A DNA stretch of 38,947 nt. Source: Isobaculum melis (GTDB lineage: Bacteria > Bacillota > Bacilli > Lactobacillales > Carnobacteriaceae). The stretch covers positions 1 through 38,947 of the forward strand of contig NZ_FOHA01000020.1 in assembly GCF_900111355.1 (NCBI RefSeq), read 5' to 3'. Below, in pieces: positions 16,521 to 26,281 of the stretch. Position numbers and translations under genes: made by a program. The notes under the pieces were generated by a model that saw nothing but the letters and a program-made list of their open reading frames with translations, made no database searches and had not been told where the DNA came from. Each line of letters opens with the position of its first letter. Position 1 is the first letter of the stretch.

Positions 16521-16618
16521 AATAAAAAAAGAACCTACCAAAAAAAACTGTCGTAACAACGTTTTGGTAGGTTTCTTATTATTCTGCTACATTTTAGTCT
16601 GCAAGACCGTATTTTTTA
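16521..16618 (-). pseudogene. Truncated 3' end of rpmE2 with its terminator (left repeat of island 1)
   Basis: This stretch repeats, with roughly 15% difference, the sequence at 18003-18098 that forms the end of rpmE2 plus its terminator. In the rpmE2 frame it still encodes KKYGLAD and then hits a stop (TAA) before a degenerate NVAE. The terminator stem GAACCTACCAAAA / TTTTGGTAGGTTTC (16531-16575) is intact. The rest of rpmE2 is missing. The two copies bracket the bacteriocin cassette as direct repeats. Confidence 0.85.
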
Positions 16619-16763
16619 ATTTGCTGTTAAATAGGAAGAAATTAGATTAAATACAGATTTTCAATCGCATTTTGAGATAAAAACATTCAATCAAATTATA
16701 TATTTTTTAATCAAGGGTATTCAATTTCAAATAAAAATACTTAAAGAAATATCAACAAAAGTG

Positions 16764-16792
16764 TCGATTTTATATACCGTATACGATACAAT
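16764..16792 (+). promoter_or_regulatory. Tentative promoter of the two small plus-strand genes
   Basis: Plus strand: TCGATT (16764-16769), 17-bp spacer, TACAAT (16787-16792). GTATACGATAC, a small inverted repeat, lies just before the -10 and could bind a regulator. The -35 is weak. Confidence 0.4.
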
Positions 16793-16814
16793 TATATATG
16801 TAAGGAGGGTTAAT

Positions 16815-16910
16815 ATGAAAAATCTAACTTTATTCATTAGCCTGCTTTCTTTGGCTATCTCTATAACAACACTACTAATCATAATAAAAAGGAATGAGCG
16901 TAATGACTGA
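16815..16910 (+). CDS. 31-residue single-pass membrane peptide
   Basis: ATG 16815 follows TAAGGAGGG with ideal spacing and opens 31 codons. The product has MKN, one hydrophobic helix (about 4-24), and the charged end KRNERND. Size and layout resemble small membrane toxins, holin-like or immunity peptides, but no family is recognised. It overlaps the next gene by 8 bp, so the two are translationally coupled. Confidence 0.55.
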   Translation: MKNLTLFISLLSLAISITTLLIIIKRNERND

Positions 16911-17085
16911 ATCAAAGACTAGCGAAGCTCAAAAAGAAGCAAACAGACGGTACAGGCAAAAGAACAAGGATAAGCTAAAGGTAGGCTCATATAAACGTAC
17001 CGCCCACTTATTTATTAAATCGCACGCAACATTAGAAGATATATCAAAATTAGAGCAACTTATTGAGCAAAGAAAAAAAGCCTAG
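16903..17085 (+). CDS. Small basic protein, possible DNA-binding regulator
   Basis: 60 residues from ATG 16903 (AAGGA 9 bp upstream); an ATG nine bases earlier lies too near the ribosome site. The N-terminal half is strongly basic (EANRRYRQKNKDKLKVGSYK) and the C-terminal half is helical and charged (LEDISKLEQLIEQRKK). Similar short proteins occur on small plasmids and phages of Gram-positives; a ribbon-helix-helix-like role is a guess. No homologue is claimed. Ends in a terminator. Confidence 0.5.
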   Translation: MTESKTSEAQKEANRRYRQKNKDKLKVGSYKRTAHLFIKSHATLEDISKLEQLIEQRKKA

Positions 17086-17105
17086 AATTAATTTCTAAGG
17101 CTTTT
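17077..17105 (+). terminator. Terminator of the small plus-strand genes
   Basis: AAAAGCCT-AGAA / TTTCT-AAGGCTTTT around a short loop, overlapping the last codons of the small basic protein. Confidence 0.8.
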
Positions 17106-17142
17106 ACTTCGTTTTTAGTTATCTTTACTTTGTATCGTTAGT

Positions 17143-17358
17143 TTAACTCTTTTTTCTATTTTTCACAATTGTAGGAATAAAAAATATTACAGATAGAATT
17201 ACATTTAATAAATAAACAACAAATAAAACTCCGACGACTGACAAAATACCGCCTTCTACATAAATTTCTTTAAAAGTATTTAATCGAAACAACAATGTAG
17301 ATATTATACTTATTAAATATAAAATAATACTACAAAATAATATTTGCTTACCTATCAT
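17143..17358 (-). CDS. Small membrane protein, probable bacteriocin immunity protein
   Basis: 71 residues from ATG 17358 (GGAG 8 bp upstream; a TTG six codons earlier is less likely). Two long hydrophobic segments (about 5-25 and 36-60) and a basic KNRKKS tail. It follows the bacteriocin-like gene by 18 bp. Placement, size and basic tail fit an immunity protein protecting the producer's own membrane. There is no family motif, so the role is inferred from context. Confidence 0.55.
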   Translation of the reverse strand: MIGKQILFCSIILYLISIISTLLFRLNTFKEIYVEGGILSVVGVLFVVYLLNVILSVIFFIPTIVKNRKKS

Positions 17359-17376
17359 AATCCTATCTCCTATCAA

Positions 17377-17838
17377 TTATAAGAATAGCATTAATGCTTT
17401 AGTTACCCACCAAGCTACAGTACCATTCATCCCTAATGCCTTACATCCAGCATATACAGCATCTTCTACTTTCCCAGTGAAATTGTCAATTACATTAAGT
17501 AATGTTGATAAACCAGCAGCTCCACCAATGGCTTTTTTAACTCCTGATGGTAACTTATTCCAAGCGGCTTTTATCGCTCGTACAGCCCAGCTAAACTTAC
17601 CCCTTTGAGCTACAAACAACTCATTTCCATCTTTATCAAACGCTCTTCCCTGATCTAGTGTAATTCCTGATTCTTGACCACTTAAAATTTGAAGGATTTG
17701 AGAATCTGTAAGACCAAGTTCTTCAGTAATAGACTGTTCTGTTTCCTCAATTTGTTCTGATGCAAAAACATTTGCGGTTGGTAACAATACTCCTCCTAAT
17801 GTTACAAAAGCAATGAGACTGATGACTAATTTTTTCAT
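17377..17838 (-). CDS. Sec-exported bacteriocin-like precursor
   Basis: 153 residues from ATG 17838 (GGGAGG upstream). A clear signal peptide (MKKLVISLIAFVTLGGVLL..., cleavage likely after NVFA, residue 26), an acidic pro-region (27 to about 78), then a cationic, Gly/Ala/Trp-rich amphipathic C-terminus (about 79-153) with one cysteine (C132) and segments such as WNKLPSGVKKAIGGAAG and VAWWVTKA. The layout resembles large Sec-dependent bacteriocin precursors, perhaps of the streptococcin A-M57 kind. No double-glycine leader, ABC exporter or two-component system is nearby, consistent with Sec export. Antimicrobial function is inferred. Confidence 0.7.
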   Translation of the reverse strand: MKKLVISLIAFVTLGGVLLPTANVFASEQIEETEQSITEELGLTDSQILQILSGQESGITLDQGRAFDKDGNELFVAQRGKFSWAVRAIKAAWNKLPSGVKKAIGGAAGLSTLLNVIDNFTGKVEDAVYAGCKALGMNGTVAWWVTKALMLFL

Positions 17839-17887
17839 ATGTAATTCCTCCCATATTTTTTTAGGTTTTATCAAAAACCTTATAATA

Positions 17888-17938
17888 ACTATAGCATTTA
17901 TTTTCTACACATTACTTTTTTGTGTAATATATTCACAC
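17888..17938 (-). promoter_or_regulatory. Bacteriocin promoter with nested inverted repeats
   Basis: Minus strand: extended -10 TGCTATAGT (TATAGT at 17893-17888) without a good -35. Where the -35 should be there are overlapping inverted repeats: TACACA (17906-17911) with TGTGTA (17921-17926), and the near-palindrome GTGTAATATATTCACAC (17922-17938). This is the pattern of a regulator-dependent promoter. Confidence 0.5.
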
Positions 17939-18002
17939 TTTTTCAAATGAAAAATTCATAGGTAACACTATCAGTCCGATTTGACAAAGTGCCAAATAAA
18001 TA

Positions 18003-18053
18003 TAAAAAAAGAACCTATCAAAACACTGTCGTAACAATGCTTTGGTAGGTTTC
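18003..18053 (-). terminator. rpmE2 terminator; right repeat of island 1 continues to 18098
   Basis: Stem GAACCTATCAAA / CTTTGGTAGGTTTC with a long loop, followed on the minus strand by a T-run. The sequence 18003-18098 (terminator plus last rpmE2 codons) is the counterpart of 16521-16618. Confidence 0.88.
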
Positions 18054-18056
18054 TTA

Positions 18057-18320
18057 TTATTTTGCTGCGTTTTTGTCTGCAAGACCGTATTTTTTGTTGA
18101 AACGATCCACACGTCCGTCTGCTTGGGTGAATTTTTGACGCCCAGTATAGAATGGATGTGAGTCAGATGAAATTTCCATACGGATTAATGGGTATGTGTT
18201 ACCATCTTCCCATTCAACAGTTTCTTGAGATCTTCTAGTAGATCCTGATAAGAATTTAAAACCTGTTGTTGAATCCATGAAAACGACTTGTTGGTATTCA
18301 GGATGAATCCCTTGTTTCAT
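18057..18320 (-). CDS. rpmE2: Ribosomal protein bL31, zinc-independent type B
   Basis: 87 residues. The type B form is shown by the missing CXXC zinc motifs and by [14 protein letters not shown], the insertion around [15 protein letters not shown], and [13 protein letters not shown]. In many Firmicutes this paralogue replaces the zinc form when zinc is scarce. It is complete, and its 3' end is partly duplicated 1.5 kb away. Upstream is rho (promoter in between), the usual enterococcal order. Confidence 0.96.
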   Translation of the reverse strand: MKQGIHPEYQQVVFMDSTTGFKFLSGSTRRSQETVEWEDGNTYPLIRMEISSDSHPFYTGRQKFTQADGRVDRFNKKYGLADKNAAK

Positions 18321-18371
18321 AATTCATTCGCTCCTTTGCCCTGGGTCATTTGCTGAACCAGAGTTATTTTT

Positions 18372-18421
18372 TGTCAATTGACAACATTTAAATAATAGCA
18401 TAATCCACCCGTGATTACAAT
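18372..18421 (-). promoter_or_regulatory. rpmE2 promoter with a perfect palindrome at the start site
   Basis: Minus strand: TTGTAA (18421-18416), 17-bp spacer, extended -10 TGCTATTAT (TATTAT at 18398-18393). Starting 7 bp further on is the perfect 14-bp palindrome TTGTCAATTGACAA (18385-18372), covering the expected start site, so probably a repressor operator. A weak CTGG/CCAG hairpin follows in the leader (about 18340-18362). Confidence 0.65.
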
Positions 18422-18433
18422 GAAAAAAACGTC

Positions 18434-19729
18434 TTATCTTTTAAGATTTCTTTGGTTTTTTTCAATCAGGATTTTCTCTTCTTTGACAGCTGTAAAGAAT
18501 TGCTCATTATTTTTTGTTTTGCGTAATGCTTTGATGAATTTTTCTGTAAAGGCTAATGCGTCTCCTGTCATTAGCTTACGGATTTTCCATATTTCTTCTA
18601 GTTCTGCATGTGGTACCAATAGTTCTTCTTTACGGGTACCTGATTTTTTAATATCAATAGCAGGGAAAATGCGACGTTCTGCTAACTCTCTAGAGAGGTG
18701 TAATTCCATATTCCCTGTACCTTTAAATTCTTCATAAATGACATCGTCCATTCGGCTACCTGTGTCAACTAGAGCTGTTGCCAAAATCGTTAGGCTACCG
18801 CCTTCTTCAATGTTTCTGGCTGCACCAAAAAATCGTTTTGGACGATAAAAGGCTGCTGGATCAATCCCGCCACTTAGGGTTCGACCACTTGGGGGAATCA
18901 CTAGGTTATAGGCTCTGGCTAGGCGTGTAATACTATCCATTAAGATAATCACATCGCGTTTGTCTTCAACTAAACGCATGGCACGCTCTAAGACAAGCTC
19001 CGCTACCCGAACATGGTTCTCTGGCTTTTGATCAAAGGTTGAGGAAACAACATCTCCTTTAACGCTTCTTTCAATATCCGTTACTTCTTCTGGTCGCTCA
19101 TCAATGAGTAAGACAATCAGCTCTGCTTCAGGATAATTTTCGCTAATACCACTGGCCATTTCTTTTAACAGAATAGTTTTACCTGCTTTTGGAGGGGCAA
19201 CAATTAACCCTCGTTGGCCAAATCCAACTGGCGCTAGCATATCAATTAAACGCTTTGATAGTCCAATTTGATTGGTTTCTAAGGTCATTTGTCGATCTGG
19301 ATATAGGGCTGTTAAAGCTGGGAAGTGAACACGTTCTTTTGCCTCTTCAGGATTTTTTCCATTGACGGAATCTACATGCATCAGACCATAATAACGCTCC
19401 GATGGTTTTGGTGGACGCGCTTTTCCTCCAACCTTATCCCCATTTCGCAAACCAAATCGGCGAATTTGTGAAGCTGAAATATAAATGTCCTCTTGGCTTG
19501 ATGTATAGTTAATTGGACGTAGAAAACCATAGCCTTCTTGGGAAACAATGTCTAAGACACCTTCCATAATAAAAAATCCTTGATTTTCCGCTTGTGCGCG
19601 AATCACAGCTAAAGAGAGTTCTTTTTTATTCATTTGACTATAATAAGGAATGTGAAACTCCTTTGCATAGGCATAAATCTCTTTTAATGTTTTTTTCTCT
19701 AATTCAGCCAGTGTTAATAAATCACTCAT
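18434..19729 (-). CDS. rho: Transcription termination factor Rho
   Basis: 431 residues. An N-terminal Rho-N helical region (1-45), the RNA-binding cold-shock-like domain (about 50-120: [19 protein letters not shown]), then the RecA-type ATPase with P-loop APPKAGKT (178-185), Walker [14 protein letters not shown], the Q-loop/R-loop region and the RNA-binding [17 protein letters not shown]. It is a ring hexamer that unwinds RNA-DNA to end transcription. No insertion in the N-terminal region. It follows murA by 33 bp and is probably in the same operon. Confidence 0.97.
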   Translation of the reverse strand: MSDLLTLAELEKKTLKEIYAYAKEFHIPYYSQMNKKELSLAVIRAQAENQGFFIMEGVLDIVSQEGYGFLRPINYTSSQEDIYISASQIRRFGLRNGDKVGGKARPPKPSERYYGLMHVDSVNGKNPEEAKERVHFPALTALYPDRQMTLETNQIGLSKRLIDMLAPVGFGQRGLIVAPPKAGKTILLKEMASGISENYPEAELIVLLIDERPEEVTDIERSVKGDVVSSTFDQKPENHVRVAELVLERAMRLVEDKRDVIILMDSITRLARAYNLVIPPSGRTLSGGIDPAAFYRPKRFFGAARNIEEGGSLTILATALVDTGSRMDDVIYEEFKGTGNMELHLSRELAERRIFPAIDIKKSGTRKEELLVPHAELEEIWKIRKLMTGDALAFTEKFIKALRKTKNNEQFFTAVKEEKILIEKNQRNLKR

Positions 19730-19762
19730 TATCTGTTCTCCTCTATCTCTATATGCTGTGCT

Positions 19763-21022
19763 TTATTCATCACACATTTGAATATCTGCACCAAGACTTG
19801 TTAATTTTTCAACAATATGGTCATAGCCACGCTCAATATTTTCAACGCCAGTAATGGTCGTTGTTCCTTCTGCCATTAAACCTGCAATCACTAAACAAGC
19901 ACCCGCTCTTAAATCACTTGCCTCAACTTCAACCCCTTGTAATTTAGAAGGGCCTTCAAATAAAATAATATCATTTTCAACTCTCGCAGATGCACCCATT
20001 CGAACAAGTTCAGGAATATGCTTCACTCGTTTTGGATAAATGGTATCAATAATCGTCCCTGTTCCTTTGGTTTTTAATAGAAGCGGGGTAAGCGGTTGTT
20101 GTAAATCTGTTGCAAAGCCAGGATAAGGAAGTGTTTTGACACTCACTGCTTTTAACTCATCGCTTGCTAAAATACGGATACTATCTTCGCCTTCTTCCAT
20201 ATTTACGCCCATTTCAATCATTTTTGCTAATAAGCCTTCTAAATGCTCAGGAATGATATTTTTAATCAAAACATCTTCTCCAGCAGCTGCTGCTAGCGAT
20301 AAATAAGTTCCTGCTTCAATGCGGTCAGGAATAATGGTATGACGACAGCCATGTAAGGTATCTACCCCTTCAATACGCAGCATATCTGTTCCTGCACCAC
20401 GAATTTTAGCGCCCATATTATTTAATAAGGTGGCAACATCAATAATTTCTGGTTCTCTTGCAACATTTTCAATAATGGTTTTGCCTTTAGCTTTCACAGC
20501 TGCTAGCATGACATTGATTGTTGCACCAATTGAAACAACATCTAAGTAGATACGTGTACCCACTAAACCATTTTCACCTGTTTCTAAATACATTGCACCC
20601 ATATCATTTTCGACTGTTGCACCTAATGCACGAAAGCCTTTAATATGCTGATCAATCGGTCTTGGTCCAAGGTAACAGCCACCTGGTAAGCCAACAACAC
20701 CTTTACCAAATTTACCGAGTAATGCGCCCATGAAATAGTAGGAAGCACGTAAACTTTTTATTTTGCCATTTGGCATTGGAATAGATACAATTTTTGTAGG
20801 ATCAACCACCATTGTTGAACCATCAAAAGTTACAGTTGCACCCATTTCTTCTAATATATGAATCAATGAATGGACATCTTGAATATCAGGAACACCTTCT
20901 AAGGTCACAGGTGAATCTGCTAAGATGGTAGAGGGAATCAATGCTACAGCGCTATTTTTAGCCCCACTGATTGTGATTTCGCCATTCAGTTTCTTGCCAC
21001 CATTAATTTTTAGTTTTTTCAT
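19763..21022 (-). CDS. murA: UDP-N-acetylglucosamine 1-carboxyvinyltransferase
   Basis: 419 residues. First committed step of peptidoglycan synthesis, adding enolpyruvate from PEP to UDP-GlcNAc. The active-site cysteine C116 is in [13 protein letters not shown], so it keeps the fosfomycin-sensitive form. The substrate lysine-asparagine K22-N23 is in SGAKNSAVA. Low-GC Gram-positives often have two MurA paralogues; position beside rho and pyrG matches the second (MurAB/MurZ-like) copy, but I cannot distinguish them with certainty. Own promoter. Confidence 0.95.
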   Translation of the reverse strand: MKKLKINGGKKLNGEITISGAKNSAVALIPSTILADSPVTLEGVPDIQDVHSLIHILEEMGATVTFDGSTMVVDPTKIVSIPMPNGKIKSLRASYYFMGALLGKFGKGVVGLPGGCYLGPRPIDQHIKGFRALGATVENDMGAMYLETGENGLVGTRIYLDVVSIGATINVMLAAVKAKGKTIIENVAREPEIIDVATLLNNMGAKIRGAGTDMLRIEGVDTLHGCRHTIIPDRIEAGTYLSLAAAAGEDVLIKNIIPEHLEGLLAKMIEMGVNMEEGEDSIRILASDELKAVSVKTLPYPGFATDLQQPLTPLLLKTKGTGTIIDTIYPKRVKHIPELVRMGASARVENDIILFEGPSKLQGVEVEASDLRAGACLVIAGLMAEGTTTITGVENIERGYDHIVEKLTSLGADIQMCDE

Positions 21023-21073
21023 CTCTATAACAGCCCTTCTTATTTGCTTATTTCGATTAGGTTCTTCTATTAC

Positions 21074-21102
21074 ATAATAGAAAAGAAAGCAGCAAATGAC
21101 AA
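21074..21102 (-). promoter_or_regulatory. murA promoter
   Basis: Minus strand: TTGTCA (21102-21097), 17-bp spacer, TATTAT (21079-21074), about 50 bp before the ATG. Confidence 0.7.
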
Positions 21103-21227
21103 TAGCAATTATGCTACATTTATTTGGTCAGCCTCATTTAGTTTCTACCTTTGTTATTTTCTCATTAAAAGAGTTATTTATCAACTCTCTTTATTGAACA
21201 ATTGTTAGAAAGTCTCTCCAAAATAAA

Positions 21228-21254
21228 AACCCCAATCCATGAATGATTGAGGTT
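21228..21254 (-). terminator. pyrG terminator
   Basis: Stem AACCTCAATC / GATTGGGGTT on the minus strand (one G-U type pair), followed by TTTATTTT. It lies immediately after the pyrG stop. Confidence 0.88.
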
Positions 21255-21260
21255 CCTGTT

Positions 21261-22958
<1,698 letters not shown>

Positions 22959-22989
22959 CTACTCATGCTGTCACGATAAATGTTTGAAT

Positions 22990-23068
22990 AAAAAAGAAAA
23001 ATCCCTCTTACACAAGTTTGCGTAAGGGGAGTATAAATGATTTGTATTCGTCCTTTTTAAAGGAGCCC
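22990..23068 (-). promoter_or_regulatory. pyrG CTP-sensing attenuator (reiterative-G type)
   Basis: On the minus strand the transcript should begin GGGCTCC at 23068, 7 bp after the -10. About 40 nt later comes a terminator hairpin TCCCCTTACGC.../...GTGTAAGAGGGA (23030-23002) followed by a T-run (23001-22990). This matches the mechanism known for B. subtilis pyrG. When CTP is low, polymerase stutters and adds extra G at the 5' end, and the poly-G pairs with the C/U-rich left arm (CTCCCCTT) and prevents termination. Confidence 0.88.
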
Positions 23069-23075
23069 AAATGAA

Positions 23076-23104
23076 ATATTACATAGATTTTTTTCATAAG
23101 TCAA
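23076..23104 (-). promoter_or_regulatory. pyrG promoter
   Basis: Minus strand: TTGACT (23104-23099), 17-bp spacer, TAATAT (23081-23076). It places initiation on the GGGCTCC needed for the attenuator. Confidence 0.82.
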
Positions 23105-23162
23105 GGATAAAACGTATTCACAGCAACATTTTATTTGTTTTTAATAAATAAAAAAATTGAAT

Positions 23163-23187
23163 CAATTGGTCACTAAATAACCAATTG
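23163..23187 (-). terminator. rpoE terminator
   Basis: CAATTGGT / ACCAATTG with a 9-base loop, and on the minus strand a T-run a few bases later (ATTCAATTTTTTT). Confidence 0.75.
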
Positions 23188-23215
23188 TTTCAACTCTTTT
23201 AAAACATGAGTAGAA

Positions 23216-23824
23216 TTAGAATTCTTCCTCTTCTTCATCGTCCTCTAAATCATCTTCATCAATGATGGTTAACTCGCCTTCAATACCATCTGGTAAATCC
23301 TCTTCTTCTTCATCCCCAGTTAAAGCAGAAAGGTCTTCTTTATATTCACCTAAGTCTTCTACTTTATCTTCAACAACGCCTTCTTCATCAACAAAGACTT
23401 CCTCTTCGTCATCAGCAGCAATATCCTCATCTTCAGGATCATCTGCGTTGTAATCAATCACATCTTCATCGCCAGCTGCGGCCACAAAAGGTGTTGCTTT
23501 CTTACGTTTTTTACGACGAGGTGCTTCTTCCTCTTCTTCAGGAATGTGTGAAACTTCTTCATCAATTGAATCGATTGGATACCAAGAACGTAGTCCCCAG
23601 CGGTTTTCTCCTAATGAGATAAAACTTCCATCAATGTTCATATCTGTATAAAATTGTGATAGTTCTTGCTTCATTTGTTCAGGTGTCAAGTCGACATAGC
23701 CTGCTACTGCAGTCGCTAAATCTTGAAATAACATGACATCCCCTTTATTTTTCAAAATGGCATGAGCTACCTCAATTAATGACAATTCTTCTTTTTTAAT
23801 TCCTTCAAATTGCTTTAATTCCAA
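23216..23824 (-). CDS. rpoE: RNA polymerase delta subunit
   Basis: About 202 residues. Folded N-terminal HARE-HTH domain (about 1-90: LSLIEVAHAILKNKGDVMLF, ENRWGLRSWYP) followed by a disordered, extremely acidic Asp/Glu tail to the end, with one short basic run (RRKKRKK). Delta binds RNA polymerase and speeds recycling and sensitivity to initiating NTPs. Start set at TTG 23824 because GAAGGGA lies 10 bp upstream and the product then begins MELKQFEG, as in relatives; a GTG three codons earlier abuts the ribosome site. The promoter lies within the end of the preceding gene. Confidence 0.93.
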   Translation of the reverse strand: MELKQFEGIKKEELSLIEVAHAILKNKGDVMLFQDLATAVAGYVDLTPEQMKQELSQFYTDMNIDGSFISLGENRWGLRSWYPIDSIDEEVSHIPEEEEEAPRRKKRKKATPFVAAAGDEDVIDYNADDPEDEDIAADDEEEVFVDEEGVVEDKVEDLGEYKEDLSALTGDEEEEDLPDGIEGELTIIDEDDLEDDEEEEEF

Positions 23825-23856
23825 CTTGCACACGTCCCTTCAACAGTCTACTCTTT

Positions 23857-23885
23857 ATCATACATTTTTATGACGAAAAATGCAA
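23857..23885 (-). promoter_or_regulatory. rpoE promoter
   Basis: Minus strand: TTGCAT (23885-23880), 17-bp spacer, TATGAT (23862-23857). The -35 is inside the last codons of the DUF1934 gene. Confidence 0.6.
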
Positions 23886-24290
23886 TTGTAATTTATAATC
23901 TCCTAACTTTTCTTCCCCCATAAATAATTGGTAAATCACTTGGATTTCTCCTTTAGGTAGTGCTTCATCTATCAAAACACTCATCTCCTGTGTGGTTGTT
24001 TCCAACTGAAATTTGCCTTGTGGGGTCACGAATTCGCTAGGATAAGCTGTCGCTAAATCAAAACGAAGCTTGGTTTCTGTCTGACCTTTTCTCAGAATGG
24101 TAACCTGACTCTCATCTGTTACTTTTAAGGTTACCATTGTGCCAACTTCTTCTTCATAACGTAAATAATAGCTATGCGCCATTTTCACAAAAGTTGCCAC
24201 ACCTTTAAACTGATGATAGTCTGTTTTACCATCTTGTGTGACTTCTGTTTGGAGCTGGAGTGTCACTTGTTGCCCATTTTTCATCTTCAT
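23868..24290 (-). CDS. DUF1934 (YwiB-like) beta-barrel protein
   Basis: 140 residues, no signal or membrane segment, predicted mostly beta strand. Features of DUF1934: GQQVTLQLQTEVTQDGK near the start, YYLRYEEE, and TVTILRKG-type strands ending in YKLQLHFSS. Function unknown; lipocalin-like barrels have been noted for the family. It stands directly upstream of rpoE, as often in this group, and about 45 bp downstream of the SorC regulator. Confidence 0.8.
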   Translation of the reverse strand: MKMKNGQQVTLQLQTEVTQDGKTDYHQFKGVATFVKMAHSYYLRYEEEVGTMVTLKVTDESQVTILRKGQTETKLRFDLATAYPSEFVTPQGKFQLETTTQEMSVLIDEALPKGEIQVIYQLFMGEEKLGDYKLQLHFSS

Positions 24291-24334
24291 CTTTTCCTTG
24301 CCAGCCTTTCTATACCTTAGAATTTGCTCTTATT

Positions 24335-25270
24335 TTACAATGTTAAGAGCTTTTCTGCAATTGTTTGGTCAATGATTAGTGTGCGAATCGCTGCTGACTT
24401 TAAAATAGCATGGACACTTTCAGCTTTTTGCTGACCCGCCGCTAGTAGGACAACATTAGGAATTTGTTTTAATTCATCTAAGGTAACACCTATCATTCTT
24501 CTAGTAAAATCATTATCTAGTGCTTCTCCTTTTTGGTTAAAAAAAGAAGCGACTGCATCTCCAACCATTCCTTGCTTTTGTAAATGGGTAAATTCATCAG
24601 CCTCGATATACCCTAAATTTTCCCAAGTGGTTAATGAAGCTGGTTGCCCTACACCAATAAAAGCTAGATCAACTTGTCGTCCTTGATTTAAAACATCTGA
24701 AACCATTTTTGAAGCAACTAATACTTCTTTTAAATCCTTTGTTTCTGCTAAAGCTGGTGCATAAATATAGGCACATTCGCCAGATAACTTCTCAGATAAT
24801 AGGAAGGAAAGATGGTTGGCATCATATTTCACATCTTGACTCGCAACACCACCTGCTAGTGGTAAAATCATGGTGTCAGGATGATGCACATAAGGCACTT
24901 CTTCAATGAATTCAGCCATTGTTGTTCCCCAAGATAAGCCAATTTTTTGTTGTGGCTTTAATTGCCCTACTAAATAGGAAGCTGCTGCTCTTGCAACATT
25001 CTTTTTTAGATGCGTGCCTGTACCTGCTACTACCACAACCTCATTTAAATTGAAGCTTTCTTCAATGGCAAGGGCTAACTTTACAGAATGGCTAGACTCA
25101 TCTTTAATATAAATTTCAACCATTCCTAATTCTTTTGCTTGTTGTAGCATTTTAGAAATAATTGGTCTTGAAATCCCCATTTTTTTGGCAATTTCTGATT
25201 GTGTCAATCCATGATCATAGTATAAGGTCGCTACTTTTAGCATTTTTCTTCGATCTTCTGTGAGTCGCAT
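24335..25270 (-). CDS. SorC/DeoR-family sugar-binding transcriptional regulator
   Basis: 311 residues. N-terminal helix-turn-helix (about 17-45: LTQSEIAKKMGISRPIISKMLQ), then the SorC-type effector domain (about 60-310) with GTGTHLKKNVARAAA, GLSWGTTMAEF and FIGVGQPASL, characteristic of proteins sensing a phosphorylated sugar or small carbon compound. Third gene of the E1 operon (14-bp gap after the beta subunit), so it most likely controls that operon through the twin TGTTTACAAATG sites at 27292-27322. The effector is unknown. Confidence 0.88.
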   Translation of the reverse strand: MRLTEDRRKMLKVATLYYDHGLTQSEIAKKMGISRPIISKMLQQAKELGMVEIYIKDESSHSVKLALAIEESFNLNEVVVVAGTGTHLKKNVARAAASYLVGQLKPQQKIGLSWGTTMAEFIEEVPYVHHPDTMILPLAGGVASQDVKYDANHLSFLLSEKLSGECAYIYAPALAETKDLKEVLVASKMVSDVLNQGRQVDLAFIGVGQPASLTTWENLGYIEADEFTHLQKQGMVGDAVASFFNQKGEALDNDFTRRMIGVTLDELKQIPNVVLLAAGQQKAESVHAILKSAAIRTLIIDQTIAEKLLTL

Positions 25271-25284
25271 CTTTGGCCTCCTTT

Positions 25285-26265
25285 CTATTGTTTCATTAAT
25301 GATAAGACTGCTTCATAGATATTGCTTACTTGTGGAATGGCGTTTTGCTCTAGCTGCGGTTGATAAGGCATGGGTACTGCTTCTCCACCTAAGCGCTTAA
25401 TGGGGGCCTTTAACGCATAAAATCCATCGCTTTCTGCTACTAAGCTTGCGACTTCTCCTCCAAATCCACTGCGCTTCACTGCTTCATGAACGACTAGCAA
25501 GCGTCCTGTTTTTTTCACTGAGGTGATAATCGTTTCGATATCCAAAGGGACTAAGGTTCTTGGATCAATGACTTCAACAGAAATGCCTGCTTCTTGCGCT
25601 TGCTCCGCAACCTTTAGCGCCTTATGCACCATGATTCCTGTTGCGACAATTGTGACATCTGTTCCTGTCTGCTTAATATCTGCAACCCCAAAGGGAATGG
25701 TGTATTTGCCAGCTGGTACATCGCCTGTCATTTTATAGCATAATTTATGTTCATAAAACATCACTGGATTCTGATCCTCAATGGCTGTATGCAATAAGCC
25801 TTTTGCATCATAAGGAGTAGATGGCTGTACTACTTTCAAGCCAGGAATGTGTGCGGTCCAATTTTCTAAGCTTTGAGAATGCTGCGCGGCTGCACCTGTT
25901 CCTGAACCGCCTGCTGTGCGCATGACTAAAGGAACACTGGCTTTGCCACCATACATATAGTGAATTTTTGCTGCTTGATTCACGATTTGGTCTAAAGCAA
26001 TGGTTATAAAATCAGAGAATTGTAGCTCAAAAATAGGACGCATTCCTGTCATAGCTGCACCAACAGCTGCCCCTGCAATTGCACTTTCCGAAATAGGCGT
26101 TGCACGAACACGTTTGTTACCATATTTTTCAATTAAGCCTTTTGTTGCACCAAAACCACCACCATAAACGCCAATATCTTCTCCTAATAAAAAGACAGAT
26201 TCATCTTCTGCTAATGCTTCATCTAACGCTTCATTGACAGCTTCTAAATAAGTTCGTTCTCTCAC
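25285..26265 (-). CDS. acoB: TPP-dependent 2-oxoacid/acetoin dehydrogenase E1, beta subunit
   Basis: 326 residues of transketolase-like pyrimidine-binding plus C-terminal transketolase domains. Motifs: [50 protein letters not shown], and the late [14 protein letters not shown]. With the alpha subunit it forms an alpha2-beta2 E1 that decarboxylates its 2-oxo substrate, or cleaves acetoin, and hands the acyl group to a lipoylated E2. It is nearer acetoin-dehydrogenase AcoB than branched-chain E1 by eye, but substrate is not proven. No E2 or E3 gene lies nearby. Confidence 0.85.
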   Translation of the reverse strand: MRERTYLEAVNEALDEALAEDESVFLLGEDIGVYGGGFGATKGLIEKYGNKRVRATPISESAIAGAAVGAAMTGMRPIFELQFSDFITIALDQIVNQAAKIHYMYGGKASVPLVMRTAGGSGTGAAAQHSQSLENWTAHIPGLKVVQPSTPYDAKGLLHTAIEDQNPVMFYEHKLCYKMTGDVPAGKYTIPFGVADIKQTGTDVTIVATGIMVHKALKVAEQAQEAGISVEVIDPRTLVPLDIETIITSVKKTGRLLVVHEAVKRSGFGGEVASLVAESDGFYALKAPIKRLGGEAVPMPYQPQLEQNAIPQVSNIYEAVLSLMKQ

Positions 26266-26281
26266 TTGATTGCCCTCTTTC

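Noticed and set aside
16727-16915. 62-codon hydrophobic minus-strand frame
   Set aside because: It is antisense to the coupled 31- and 60-residue genes, which have better ribosome sites; it has none.
16521-18098. Integrase-mediated island with att sites
   Set aside because: The repeats differ by about 15% and no integrase gene is present, so they are described as gene-end duplications and not called att sites.
23262-23453. Ser-rich plus-strand frame
   Set aside because: It is the antisense reading of the acidic GAA/GAT repeats in rpoE.
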